A stretch of DNA of 64,000 nt from G965276675 sp965276675. Its GTDB lineage: Bacteria; Acidobacteriota; Terriglobia; Terriglobales; Acidobacteriaceae. The stretch is from the NCBI GenBank assembly GCA_965276675.1, contig OZ255624.1:1736001-1800000 (forward strand), read 5' to 3'. Made by a program: the position numbers and the translations under genes. This document shows positions 27,451 through 34,931 of the stretch, piece by piece (within the stretch, counting starts at the first letter, position 1; every line of letters begins with the position of its first letter). The notes beneath the pieces were generated by a model. It was not told the origin of the DNA. It ran no database searches and saw only the letters and a list, made by a program, of their open reading frames with translations.

Positions 27451-28770
27451 ATGGCTAAACCGACCTCCCATACCCGCTCCCAGACTCGCTCAAACACAGC
27501 CACCCGCACGCTGGCCGGCATCGGCGTGGCTGGAATGGTCCTGTATGGCTCGCGCGTCCTGCTCGATTTCTTCGGCCCCGCGCTCCCGTATTCCATGCCG
27601 GAGGAGGTGGATTGCGATCTCGATTCAGAAGAGTTCATCCAGTTCCTCAGCCTGGTGACGGATGGCACGATCCGCCACTCTCGCATTACCCGGCTCAAGA
27701 ACGGAACAGAGTTCTATCCCGCCTATCTGGAGGCGATCCGCCGCGCCAAGCACGCCATCAACATGGAGTTTTACGAGTTTATGGAGGGCGAAGTAAGCGG
27801 CCAAATACTCGAGGCACTCACCGAGCGCGCCGAGGCCGGCATCCAGGTGCGCATAGTCGTGGATGCCATTGGCAGCTTCAGCACCCACATCTCGTACTTC
27901 GACCGCCTTAAAGCCGCGGGCGGCCAGATGCGCTGGTACCATCCCGTGCGGTGGGACACATGGCAAAACGTGAACAACCGCACGCATCGCAAACTGCTCA
28001 TCATCGATGGCGAGACCGGCTTCATCGGCGGCGCTGGCATCGCCGACCACTGGCTGCACGCGACTCGGAAGGGTCCCGCGTGGCGGGATACCGTTTTTTG
28101 CGTGGAAGGCGAGGCAGTTGCCGGCCTGATCTCGACCTTTTCGGAAAACTGGCTCGAATCTTCCGGCGAGATTCTCTCCGGTGCGGCACAGTTCGCCTTT
28201 CGCGCGCTGCCGGAGGGCGTCACCGGTTTTGTCGTCTCCAGTACACCCCATGGGGGCGGCACGCAGGCGCGCATTCTCTTACAGGCGCTCATAAAAAGCG
28301 CGTGCAAGACCATTCGCATCACCACGCCCTATTTTCTGCCGGACAGAAGCGCCCAGCGTGCGTTGATCGAGGCGGTCCAGAAGCGCGGCGTGAAAGTCCA
28401 GATCCTTACGGCTGGTCCGAAGATCGATCATCCCACCATCAGAAGGCTAAGCCGGCATAGCAGCCGTCACCTGCTCCAGGCCGGCGCGGAGATCTTTGAG
28501 TATCAGCCGTCGATGATCCATGCCAAGTTGATGACCGTCGATAGCCAATGGAATGTCGTCGGCTCCACCAACTTCGACCATCGATCCTTCGCACTGAACG
28601 ACGAGGTCAACCTCGCGGTTCTGGACCGGGATCTGGCCGGGGTTATCGAAGCAGACTTCTTTGACGACCTGAAGCAGAGTTGCCCGCTGACCCTGTCGAT
28701 GTTGAAAGAGCGGACGGTGCTGGGCAAAGTGGAAGGTATTGTTGGCACCCCAATGTGGTGGGAGAGTTGA
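27451..28770 (+). CDS. cls: Cardiolipin synthase (phospholipase D family)
   Basis: About 439 residues with an N-terminal membrane anchor (LAGIGVAGMVLYGSRVLLDF) and two HKD motifs, HRKLLIIDGETGFIGG (near residue 179) and HAKLMTVDSQWNVVGSTN (near residue 357). Together these form the active site that joins two phosphatidylglycerols, or PG and another headgroup donor. The layout matches ClsB-like enzymes. ATG 27451 is preferred to the TTG at 27442. The gene is followed at once by an inverted-repeat element. Confidence 0.88.
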   Translation: MAKPTSHTRSQTRSNTATRTLAGIGVAGMVLYGSRVLLDFFGPALPYSMPEEVDCDLDSEEFIQFLSLVTDGTIRHSRITRLKNGTEFYPAYLEAIRRAKHAINMEFYEFMEGEVSGQILEALTERAEAGIQVRIVVDAIGSFSTHISYFDRLKAAGGQMRWYHPVRWDTWQNVNNRTHRKLLIIDGETGFIGGAGIADHWLHATRKGPAWRDTVFCVEGEAVAGLISTFSENWLESSGEILSGAAQFAFRALPEGVTGFVVSSTPHGGGTQARILLQALIKSACKTIRITTPYFLPDRSAQRALIEAVQKRGVKVQILTAGPKIDHPTIRRLSRHSSRHLLQAGAEIFEYQPSMIHAKLMTVDSQWNVVGSTNFDHRSFALNDEVNLAVLDRDLAGVIEADFFDDLKQSCPLTLSMLKERTVLGKVEGIVGTPMWWES

Positions 28771-28807
28771 GGCCGGCGCGCCGCGCCGCTCAACCAAAGC
28801 CACATGC

Positions 28808-28925
28808 TAGAGCATTTCCAGGATTGCTATGCCTCGCGTGAAGACCCGCTCGATGTGGCCGTTTCTCGAAGAACGGCCACGTTCACCTCAGTTCGCTGGT
28901 CTACACCTACCCTGGAAACGCTCTA
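28808..28925. repeat. 118-bp palindromic intergenic element, copy 1
   Basis: Outer inverted repeats TAGAGCATTTCCAGG (28808-28822) and CCTGGAAACGCTCTA (28911-28925) match at 14 of 15 positions. The centre is a perfect 9-bp hairpin, GTGGCCGTT (28855-28863) with AACGGCCAC (28872-28880). A related copy lies at 39347-39447 on the other strand. The right arm contains the stop codon of the minus-strand propeller gene. It has MITE or REP character and no coding capacity. Confidence 0.65.
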
Positions 28926-30044
28926 ATGCGTTTTGAACGCTTTCACCGCGATCCCGCTCGGCTGCAAGCCGGTGGGCAGCATAGTGAAGAGCGAGCGGCT
29001 GGCCGTGCGGACCACAGCCACATCTCCAGAGGTCGAATCGACTACCAGCAGCAGGTGGCCTTCGCTCGAAAACGCCAGCGCGTCCGGACCTTCGCCGACG
29101 TGCACCGGTGGAGGGAGCAACTTGCCATCATCGATGCTATACACACTCACCACCGCTCCGCCAAAGTCGGAGACCCATAGCAGAGAATTGTCCCTGCTCA
29201 CAATGCCGCGAGCCGGGTGCGTCCCAATCGGATAGGCGCCGCCCACCTCATTGGTCGAGGTCACGATCTCCGAGACCGAATCGCTGTCGAAGTTGGACGC
29301 AAAGACCTCGCCACCATCTGGTTTGAGCGCCAGGTGGACCGGCGTTTTACCGACGTCAAGCAGGGACAGCAGCCGGTCTTTCGTCTCGCTCTCCAGGCCA
29401 CCACTGCGGGCGAGCCCGAGCACCATCACCTGATGACCGCCAGAACACGCGATCAGCGCCTTGGAGGAATCCCGCAGGATCACAGCATCCGTTGCGCCGG
29501 GGCAGTTGGGGAAGGCCGACCGCACCCTGCGCGTGCCCGTGTCAACCAGGCTGACGCTGCCGCTCTTTGCATTTGTGACCACCAATGTTTTTCCGTCCGG
29601 CGAGACGCGCGCCAGCCCCGGACTCTCTCCCACCCCGATCACCGCGACCTGCTTGCGCGCAAGGAGATCGATCACCGAGACATCGTTCGAGCCCGAGTTG
29701 GCGACGTATCCCCAACGGCCATCCGCAGAGACGTCGATGAAATACGGCGCGCGACGTACCGGGATGGTGGCGGCCACTGTATTTGTCTCAGCATTGATTA
29801 CAGTTACGGAATCGTTTCCCGAGTTGACGATGTAGATCTCATTGCGATTCGGACTTGCGGTGACGCCAGTGGGCTCTTTACCCACGCTGATCACGCGATC
29901 CTGGCGCAGATGCACCAGGTCGAGCACCGTAACCGTGTTGCTGCCGCTGTTCGTCACATACGCGTACTCGCGGTAGTCACGTGCGAACTCTGGAAAGTCA
30001 TGCCGCCTGCAGCCGATGAGCGTGAAAGCCGCGCCACAAAACAA
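28923..30044 (-). CDS. YVTN-type beta-propeller lipoprotein
   Basis: About 373 residues made of repeated 40-residue blades with the YVTN signature (AYVTNSGSNTVTVLD, IYIVNSGNDSVTVIN, GYVANSGSNDVSVID). The N-terminus FTLIGC resembles a lipobox, so the protein is likely anchored in the outer membrane or periplasm. Such proteins serve as binding scaffolds or, in some cases, surface-layer components. The start is doubtful: TTG 30044 lies inside the T-run of the aroF terminator, has no ribosome site and lacks a charged n-region. The same frame is open upstream and would add RKARGYRCLALL, a better signal peptide, but has no standard start codon. Confidence 0.75.
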   Translation of the reverse strand: MFCGAAFTLIGCRRHDFPEFARDYREYAYVTNSGSNTVTVLDLVHLRQDRVISVGKEPTGVTASPNRNEIYIVNSGNDSVTVINAETNTVAATIPVRRAPYFIDVSADGRWGYVANSGSNDVSVIDLLARKQVAVIGVGESPGLARVSPDGKTLVVTNAKSGSVSLVDTGTRRVRSAFPNCPGATDAVILRDSSKALIACSGGHQVMVLGLARSGGLESETKDRLLSLLDVGKTPVHLALKPDGGEVFASNFDSDSVSEIVTSTNEVGGAYPIGTHPARGIVSRDNSLLWVSDFGGAVVSVYSIDDGKLLPPPVHVGEGPDALAFSSEGHLLLVVDSTSGDVAVVRTASRSLFTMLPTGLQPSGIAVKAFKTH

Positions 30045-30046
30045 AA

Positions 30047-30071
30047 GCGCGAGGCAGCGATAGCCTCGCGC
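30047..30071 (-). terminator. Intrinsic terminator of aroF
   Basis: Perfect 9-bp stem GCGCGAGGC/GCCTCGCGC with a 7-base loop, followed on the minus strand by TTTTGTTTT. It lies 10 bases after the aroF stop. A T-run is also present on the plus side, so it may work in both directions. Confidence 0.85.
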
Positions 30072-30081
30072 TTTTCGTGAA

Positions 30082-31158
30082 CTAGTAGGCCGCAGGGGAG
30101 AGCGCTCCTGGCCGAGCAGCGTCGACTTTGACGCCGCGCGGCATCGTCCGGCGAACCACGGCAGCGATCTGCGAGCATTCCTCCATCAGCTGAACGAACT
30201 GCTCTGGATAGATGGACTGCGCGCCGTCCGACAGAGCCTTGTCCGGATTGGCGTGGACTTCGACCATCAGTCCGTCCGCACCCACGGCAACAGCTGCACG
30301 CGCCAGCGGCAGCACCTTGTTGCGCTTGCCGGTGCCGTGGCTTGGGTCCACCAGAATCGGCAGATGGCTGAGCCGCTGCACCGCCGGCACGATGCTGAGG
30401 TCCAGCGTGTTGCGGGTGTGGTCGGCAAAGGTCCGCACGCCGCGCTCGCACAGTGCCACCTGGTAGTTGCCCTCGCTCATCACGTACTCTGCCGCCATCA
30501 GCAGCTCTTCCAGGGTGGCCGACATGCCGCGCTTCAGCAGCACGGGCAACCGCGACCGGCCGGCGCGCTTCAGCAGGGAATAATTCTGCATATTGCGTGC
30601 GCCAATTTGGATCATGTCCGCATATTGCTCGACCAGCGCCAGCGTCTCGTGATCGATAGCCTCGGTCACGATGCGCAAGCCGAAGCGCTCCCGCGCCTCG
30701 GCCATAATCGCGAGCCCCTCTTCGCCCAGCCCCTGAAACGCATAGGGCGAGGTCCGCGGCTTGTAAGCGCCACCGCGCAGGAATTGCGCGCCCGCCTTGG
30801 CGACGGTCTCGGCGGCGGCAAAGGCCTGGTCACGCGATTCAATCGAGCACGGTCCGGCCATCACGGCCAGGTTGCGTCCACCAATGGTAACGTCGGTCCC
30901 GGGAAATGTGATGACGGTGTCTTCTTCTTTGACGTCACGGCTGACCAGCTTATAGGGCTTCGAGACCTTTATGACCTCGGCAACGCCGGACATCTCCTCC
31001 AGCGCGCCGCGATCCACCTCACCCTGGTTCCCGGTAATGCCGATGGCCGTGCGCTGGGCGCCAGGCATGGCGTGCGCCCGGTAGCCGAGCTGCTCAATGT
31101 GCTCACAAACCGAGTGAATCTCCTCAGGGGTAGCCTGCGACTTCATCACGACAAGCAT
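30082..31158 (-). CDS. aroF: 3-deoxy-7-phosphoheptulonate synthase (DAHP synthase, type I-beta)
   Basis: A 358-residue enzyme that condenses phosphoenolpyruvate and erythrose 4-phosphate, the first step of aromatic amino acid synthesis. An N-terminal ferredoxin-like regulatory domain (residues 1-70) is followed by the KDO8P/DAHP barrel: MAGPCSIESRDQ, GAYKPRTSPYAFQGLG, IQIGARNMQNYSLL, LLKRGMSAT and DPSHGTGKRNKV hold substrate and metal contacts. This layout (regulatory domain before the barrel) matches the Thermotoga-type enzyme. It is transcribed alone and ends at a strong terminator. Confidence 0.93.
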   Translation of the reverse strand: MLVVMKSQATPEEIHSVCEHIEQLGYRAHAMPGAQRTAIGITGNQGEVDRGALEEMSGVAEVIKVSKPYKLVSRDVKEEDTVITFPGTDVTIGGRNLAVMAGPCSIESRDQAFAAAETVAKAGAQFLRGGAYKPRTSPYAFQGLGEEGLAIMAEARERFGLRIVTEAIDHETLALVEQYADMIQIGARNMQNYSLLKRAGRSRLPVLLKRGMSATLEELLMAAEYVMSEGNYQVALCERGVRTFADHTRNTLDLSIVPAVQRLSHLPILVDPSHGTGKRNKVLPLARAAVAVGADGLMVEVHANPDKALSDGAQSIYPEQFVQLMEECSQIAAVVRRTMPRGVKVDAARPGALSPAAY

Positions 31159-31280
31159 CGGTCCCGCCTCTCTCTAATTCCCTAGTTCTGTAGAGACTTA
31201 GTGTAGAAGCTTGAGCGGCAGGGGGCAATCTGCGGGTGCGGCGGATCCCCGCGCAGACGAACTCGTCAGGACAAATAAAG

Positions 31281-31300
31281 AGGCCGCCTGACGGCGGCCT
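31281..31300 (-). terminator. Probable terminator downstream of the ccm operon
   Basis: An 8-bp perfect stem AGGCCGCC/GGCGGCCT with loop TGAC. On the minus strand it is followed by CTTTATTTG, a usable U-rich tract. It lies between ccmD and aroF and would separate the two units. Confidence 0.6.
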
Positions 31301-31510
31301 TGGGAGGCTAGTGGGACAGCGAAGCGTTCGGTCTCTGCCGTTCGGCTTCTTCAGGGGCCCAGGAGGTCTTTGCTCTTAACAGAGATCTGTGTTCCTGACA
31401 CGAGGATCATCGCTCAGGTACTGAATCTGGTTCCATCCCACTTACGCAAGAGCTTCTGCCCCAAAGGTTGTAGCGACAGAATTGACTGGCTGTGTATTGC
31501 CTAAACCGGC
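31301..31510. other. Non-coding stretch between ccmD and the terminator
   Basis: About 210 bases with no reading frame I trust. TAGTGGGA (31309-31316) and TCCCACT (31436-31442) are complementary and could close a 130-nt structured domain. They also resemble the cassette end TAGTGGGTCAG, so a degenerate empty element is an alternative. Neither idea is proven. Confidence 0.3.
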
Positions 31511-31642
31511 TTACGCGTCATATGTGGGATTCTGCTGCTCCGCCTTGCGGACCCCACGCCACTTCACGCCAAGGAACCCAACATAGCTGAGCTGGATCAC
31601 CCAGGTGATTACGTACGCCAACACTAAATGTCGGTGACTCAT
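31511..31642 (-). CDS. ccmD: CcmD-like small membrane protein of cytochrome c maturation
   Basis: A 43-residue protein: one membrane helix (LVLAYVITWVIQLSYVGFLG) and a basic, polar C-terminal tail (KWRGVRKAEQQ), the exact plan of CcmD/CycX proteins, which help release holo-CcmE from the CcmABC complex. A strong site (GGAGGAG, 4 bases before ATG 31642) and its position 14 bases after ccmC, where ccmD normally lies, support it. Sequence similarity in this family is always weak, so the call rests on topology, size and place. Confidence 0.75.
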   Translation of the reverse strand: MSHRHLVLAYVITWVIQLSYVGFLGVKWRGVRKAEQQNPTYDA

Positions 31643-31656
31643 CTCTCCTCCTAACG

Positions 31657-32379
31657 CTACTCTTGAGACGCAACTTCGAGCGAGGCATCGAGTGCGCGCA
31701 GGGCCGCGTGCTGCTCGATCCGCTGGCGCCGCCGCTCAATCCCATACCGCAGGCCCATAATCAGCAGCCCCCACGCCAGCCAGGCCACCAGGTTCCACCA
31801 AACCGCCGTCCACATGCTGGGGTCCAGCCCCGATCCCTGGCCGCCGCCAATCACTGGCGAGGGATGCTGTGTCCTCCACCAGCGGGTCGAAAAATAAACG
31901 ATCGGCACATCCGCATAGCCGAAGATCGCCACCACCGCGGCTAGGGTGTGCATCTGCGGGCCGGCTCCAAACCGCCGCACCAGCAGATAGCTGCAATAGA
32001 TTAGCCACATCACCAGGGTGCTGGTCAGTCGCGCATCCCATGTCCACCAGATACCCCAGACCGGCCGCGCCCACAGAGGGCCTTGAATCAGCACCGCTGT
32101 GCAGAAGATCACGCCCACCTCGGCGGCAGCCAACGCCATTGCGTCCGCGCCGAGCGCCCGCAGCGGATGTTTGTGACGCGCAGCCAGGTAGACGATCGAC
32201 GCAACGAAGCTGAAGAAGAAGAACAGAAACGTCATCATCGCCGAAGCGAAGTGATAGTAGAAGATTCGTTGGATGTCGCCCATCGTCGCTTCGGTCGGGG
32301 CCACATACATCGCCTGGTGAAAACCCTGGGCGAGTAGCAGCAGCGTGCCGGCCAGCCATACCCATCGAAACCACTTCAT
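31657..32379 (-). CDS. ccmC: Heme exporter subunit CcmC
   Basis: A 240-residue membrane protein with six helices that presents heme to CcmE. The tryptophan-rich periplasmic motif WGIWWTWDARLTS is present, and conserved histidines flank it (FYYHFASA and others). ATG 32379 (MKWFRWVW) is the expected start; the frame is open further upstream but runs through 23 non-conserved residues. The gap to ccmB is long (about 670 bases) because the 469-base cassette sits between them. Confidence 0.92.
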   Translation of the reverse strand: MKWFRWVWLAGTLLLLAQGFHQAMYVAPTEATMGDIQRIFYYHFASAMMTFLFFFFSFVASIVYLAARHKHPLRALGADAMALAAAEVGVIFCTAVLIQGPLWARPVWGIWWTWDARLTSTLVMWLIYCSYLLVRRFGAGPQMHTLAAVVAIFGYADVPIVYFSTRWWRTQHPSPVIGGGQGSGLDPSMWTAVWWNLVAWLAWGLLIMGLRYGIERRRQRIEQHAALRALDASLEVASQE

Positions 32380-32444
32380 ACCGCGACCTCGCGAGTGAAT
32401 TCTACCCTTCAGTTTACCGCGATGTAGCCGGGATGCGCGGTCCA

Positions 32445-32455
32445 CCAAAGGGTCG
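32445..32455. repeat. Left copy of 11-bp direct repeat flanking cassette 1
   Basis: CCAAAGGGTCG, identical to 32926-32936 and placed one base outside the left inverted repeat. It is best read as a target-site duplication made on insertion. Confidence 0.7.
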
Positions 32456-32468
32456 ATAGTGGGTCAGT

Positions 32469-32499
32469 TTGAAAGTCTTCCTCATAGAACCCCTAAAAT
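32469..32499 (+). promoter_or_regulatory. Possible cassette promoter with -35 inside the inverted repeat
   Basis: TTGAAA (32469-32474) and TAAAAT (32494-32499) are spaced by 19 bases. The -35 lies in the inner edge of the terminal repeat. Transcription would begin near ATG 32506, which has no ribosome site, so the message may be leaderless. The spacing is longer than ideal. Confidence 0.35.
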
Positions 32500-32505
32500 G
32501 TACGT

Positions 32506-32901
32506 ATGGAGATCAAACGCACCGGTTCGCAGCCCTCAGGCAAAGGTCCGGCAGAGTGGTTTACTGGCATCGTCCGTATAGACCCGCTTTTCCAAGCACC
32601 CGACCCGGCGCTTGTTGCTGGTGCCAGCGTCACATTCGAGCCGGGAGCGCGTACCGCCTGGCATACTCACCCGCTCGGACAAACCCTAATCGTGACGGCA
32701 GGCTGCGGATGGGTTCAGCGGGAAGGTGGTGCGATAGAGGAGATTCACCCCGGAGATGTGGTTTGGTTCGCGCCCGGAGAGAAGCATTGGCACGGGGCTA
32801 CACCGACTACGGCCATGACTCATATCGCGATTCAGGAACGATCAGGCGGTCATGTCGTGGAGTGGATGGAGCACGTCAGCGATGATCAATACCAACCGTG
32901 A
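32506..32901 (+). CDS. Cupin hydroxynitrile lyase-like protein ((R)-mandelonitrile lyase family)
   Basis: A 131-residue single cupin. It agrees in length and nearly throughout with what I recall of the manganese-dependent hydroxynitrile lyase of Granulicella tundricola. The metal ligands His53, His55, Gln59 and His94 are present, as are the active-site Ala40, Val42, His106 and Gln110. Key stretches are TAWHTHPLGQTLIVTAGCG and PGEKHWHGATPTTAMTH. The known enzyme makes or splits (R)-mandelonitrile with HCN; the natural role is unclear, and cyanide or carbonyl detoxification is possible. It is the only gene of cassette 1. No signal peptide is seen, so it is cytoplasmic. Confidence 0.88.
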   Translation: MEIKRTGSQPSGKGPAEWFTGIVRIDPLFQAPDPALVAGASVTFEPGARTAWHTHPLGQTLIVTAGCGWVQREGGAIEEIHPGDVVWFAPGEKHWHGATPTTAMTHIAIQERSGGHVVEWMEHVSDDQYQP

Positions 32902-32925
32902 ATCCGGCTTGAAACTGACCCACTA

Positions 32926-32936
32926 CCAAAGGGTCG
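32926..32936. repeat. Right copy of 11-bp direct repeat flanking cassette 1
   Basis: CCAAAGGGTCG directly follows the right inverted repeat and matches 32445-32455 exactly. Between here and ccmB lies a GCGCC-TTC-GGCGC hairpin (33018-33030, minus-strand reading), the only other feature of that gap. Confidence 0.7.
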
Positions 32937-33050
32937 CTCTTTGCCATACAAACGCGCGGGCGGCGCTTGACGAACAGGAGAAAGTCTCAGTATCTGAACC
33001 CTGTTTTCGCCCCATGGGCGCCGAAGGCGCATTTGCCTGGACGGCTAGTC

Positions 33051-33719
33051 CTATTCGGCCGCGAGTACTATGCCGAAGAGCAGGATGGAGAGAGTCGTGA
33101 AGATGATGTCATAGCCGCCCAGCAGCTTGATCCACAGCCCAGGATCGCTCTCGCCCGTCAACACTGCATTCGAAGCCAGCACCATGCCCAATAGCGCAGG
33201 AATGAAGATCGGGAAGAGTATCAGTGGCAGTAGCAGTTCGCGATTGCGTGTCCGGATCGACAGCGCAGCAAAAAATGTGCCGTTGGAGATCAGCGCCCAG
33301 CTACCCAGCGGTAGGATCAGCAGAAACAGCCACGGCTGTCCCAATGGGTGCAGGTTGTAGAAGATCACGAAGACCGGCGTCAGCACCGCCTCCACGATGG
33401 TGACGAAGATGAAATTCGCCAGCACCTTTGCGAGAAACAACGCGCTCGCCGGAGCCGGAGCCATCCGCTGTGCATCGAGCACGCCATGCCGCAACTCGCG
33501 CGCCCAGGCCTGGTTGAGCGCCGTGACCGAGGCAAACAGAATCGCCACACACAGGATGCCGCCGGCGATCTGCCGCGACACCTCGCGTGTTGGGTCGAAG
33601 GCGATGGAAAACAGCACCACCACTAGCAACGCGAAGAACAGCATGGAGTTGATCGCGTCCTTGGACCGCCACTCGATGCGCAAATCCTTGGCTAGATGCG
33701 TCAGAAAATAGGAGCGCAT
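33051..33719 (-). CDS. ccmB: Heme exporter subunit CcmB
   Basis: A 222-residue membrane subunit with six helices that pairs with CcmA and CcmC to drive heme attachment to CcmE. LAKDLRIEWRSKDAINSMLFF at the start and LNQAWARELRHGVLDAQRMAP are CcmB hallmarks. Its ATG (33719) shares a base with the ybaK stop (TGATG), which couples the two. Cassette 1 lies downstream of it and interrupts the run to ccmC. Confidence 0.92.
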   Translation of the reverse strand: MRSYFLTHLAKDLRIEWRSKDAINSMLFFALLVVVLFSIAFDPTREVSRQIAGGILCVAILFASVTALNQAWARELRHGVLDAQRMAPAPASALFLAKVLANFIFVTIVEAVLTPVFVIFYNLHPLGQPWLFLLILPLGSWALISNGTFFAALSIRTRNRELLLPLILFPIFIPALLGMVLASNAVLTGESDPGLWIKLLGGYDIIFTTLSILLFGIVLAAE

Positions 33720-34222
33720 CAGAGAACGCTGCTCGGGGCGGTGATCGCAGCAACGTCCTTCGTTAACTGCGCAAGCGAGGCGCTGCTGGCGCGGAGGTAG
33801 TCGGCCGGTGCGAGCAGGATCTGTGTGCCGCGCACTCCCGCCGAAACAGAGATCAAGTCGAAGAGCTCCGTCGTTTCGTCTGCAAAGGTCGGATATGTTT
33901 TCTTGGCGCCAAAGACGGTCACACCGCCGCGAATGTAGCCCGTGAGCGGTTGCACCTCCTTAAGCGGCGCCATCTCTGCCTTACGCACGCCTGCGGCCCG
34001 CGCCAGCTTTTTAAAGTCCAGCTCGGCATCGCCGGGAATGACAGCGAATGCATACTCCTTTGGGCCAATAGCAACCAGCAGCGTCTTGAAGACCTGCTCG
34101 AGCGGCATGCCAATCTTGTGTGCGACCGTAGCGGCTGTGAGGTCCTCCGGATCGACCTCGTACTCGCGCAACTCATACCGGATGCCGAGCTCATCGAGAA
34201 TACGCACCGCATTGGTTTTCAT
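33719..34222 (-). CDS. ybaK: YbaK/EbsC-type Cys-tRNA(Pro) deacylase
   Basis: A 167-residue editing enzyme that hydrolyses Cys-tRNA(Pro) formed by mistake. AVIPGDAELDFKKLARAAG carries the catalytic Lys region, and GYIRGGVTVFGAKK is the conserved GxxxGG-type loop. The gene sits inside the ccm operon, overlapping ccmA by four bases and ccmB by one, so it is made with them although no role in cytochrome maturation is known. Cysteine-linked chemistry is the only shared theme I can offer. Confidence 0.88.
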   Translation of the reverse strand: MKTNAVRILDELGIRYELREYEVDPEDLTAATVAHKIGMPLEQVFKTLLVAIGPKEYAFAVIPGDAELDFKKLARAAGVRKAEMAPLKEVQPLTGYIRGGVTVFGAKKTYPTFADETTELFDLISVSAGVRGTQILLAPADYLRASSASLAQLTKDVAAITAPSSVL

Positions 34223-34908
34223 ACGCGGTCTGCCTCGCGATCGAGCGCCGGTCCGGCAATTGCCGGTCCTGCCACCACTGACACCAGTGCCCCCGCTTGC
34301 AAGGTGAGCAAGTAATCCGCAATCGGTTCCGCAAGCTCTCGTTGATGCGTGGTCAGCAGCACGGTCTTGCCCTCGCGCTTGATGCGCGCTACCAGTTCCA
34401 GCATCCCCCGCGCGCTTACGATGTCCATGTTCGAGAAAGGCTCATCGAGCAGCAGCAGATCAGGCTGCGGCAGCAGCACGCGAGCCAGCGAAGTACGCTG
34501 CCTCATCCCTTGCGAATAATGGCCAACCAGGCGGGGAAGCGTGGGATCGAGTCCCACCCCGCGCAGCGCCGCCTCCGGCGTCAGGCATGGCTGAGTGCGG
34601 TAGAGGCGTCCGAAGTAGCTCAGGTTCTCCGCCCCTGTCAGCTCGTCGTAGAGCATGGGCGCGTGGCTCATGTAACCGATACGGTGACGTGCCAAACTCG
34701 GTGTCTGTCCGTCGATCAAAATCCGGCCTGCCGTCGGCGCGAGCAGGCCGGCCAGCACGCGCAGCAGCGTCGACTTGCCAGCGCCATTTTCGCCCAGCAA
34801 CACATAGAAGCGGCCACGCTCAAAGCTCGTAGTGACATGGCGCAACGCGACAAATCGCCCGAAGAGCTTGGAGATGTCGTGAACCTCTGCTACGGGAGTG
34901 TCAATCAA
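34219..34908 (-). CDS. ccmA: Heme exporter ATP-binding subunit CcmA
   Basis: A 229-residue ABC ATPase: Walker A GENGAGKST (near residue 38), signature GHYSQGMRQRTSLAR, Walker B LLLDEPFSNMD and the switch His in LLTTHQRE. ATP hydrolysis by CcmAB releases holo-CcmE from CcmCD. The identity as CcmA rests on its place between ccmE and ccmB. A Pro/Ala repeat (VAGPAIAGPALD) at the C-terminus looks non-conserved. Confidence 0.9.
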   Translation of the reverse strand: MIDTPVAEVHDISKLFGRFVALRHVTTSFERGRFYVLLGENGAGKSTLLRVLAGLLAPTAGRILIDGQTPSLARHRIGYMSHAPMLYDELTGAENLSYFGRLYRTQPCLTPEAALRGVGLDPTLPRLVGHYSQGMRQRTSLARVLLPQPDLLLLDEPFSNMDIVSARGMLELVARIKREGKTVLLTTHQRELAEPIADYLLTLQAGALVSVVAGPAIAGPALDREADRV

Positions 34909-34931
34909 GAGACTGACCGCAGTATAGCGAG

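Larger units (their letters stand above)
32457..32925. mobile_element. Cargo cassette 1 with TAGTGGGTCAGTTT inverted ends, no transposase
   Basis: A 469-bp segment that begins TAGTGGGTCAGTTTGAA (32457-32473) and ends TTGAAACTGACCCACTA (32909-32925). The outer 14 bases are perfect inverted repeats. Direct repeats of 11 bp flank it. It contains one gene, a hydroxynitrile-lyase-like cupin, on the strand opposite to the host ccm operon. The same ends bound a second cassette at 46285-47000 with an unrelated gene. No transposase is encoded, so movement would need an enzyme supplied in trans. The length of the flanking repeat (11 bp) is long for most IS families. Confidence 0.7.

Noticed and set aside
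31301..31510. A 6S RNA gene between aroF and ccmD
   Set aside because: A closing helix is possible, but the central bubble and expected sequence words are not recognisable.
31518..31745. A 75-codon frame overlapping ccmC and ccmD
   Set aside because: It is out of frame with both; the 43-codon ccmD frame has the ribosome site and the right topology.
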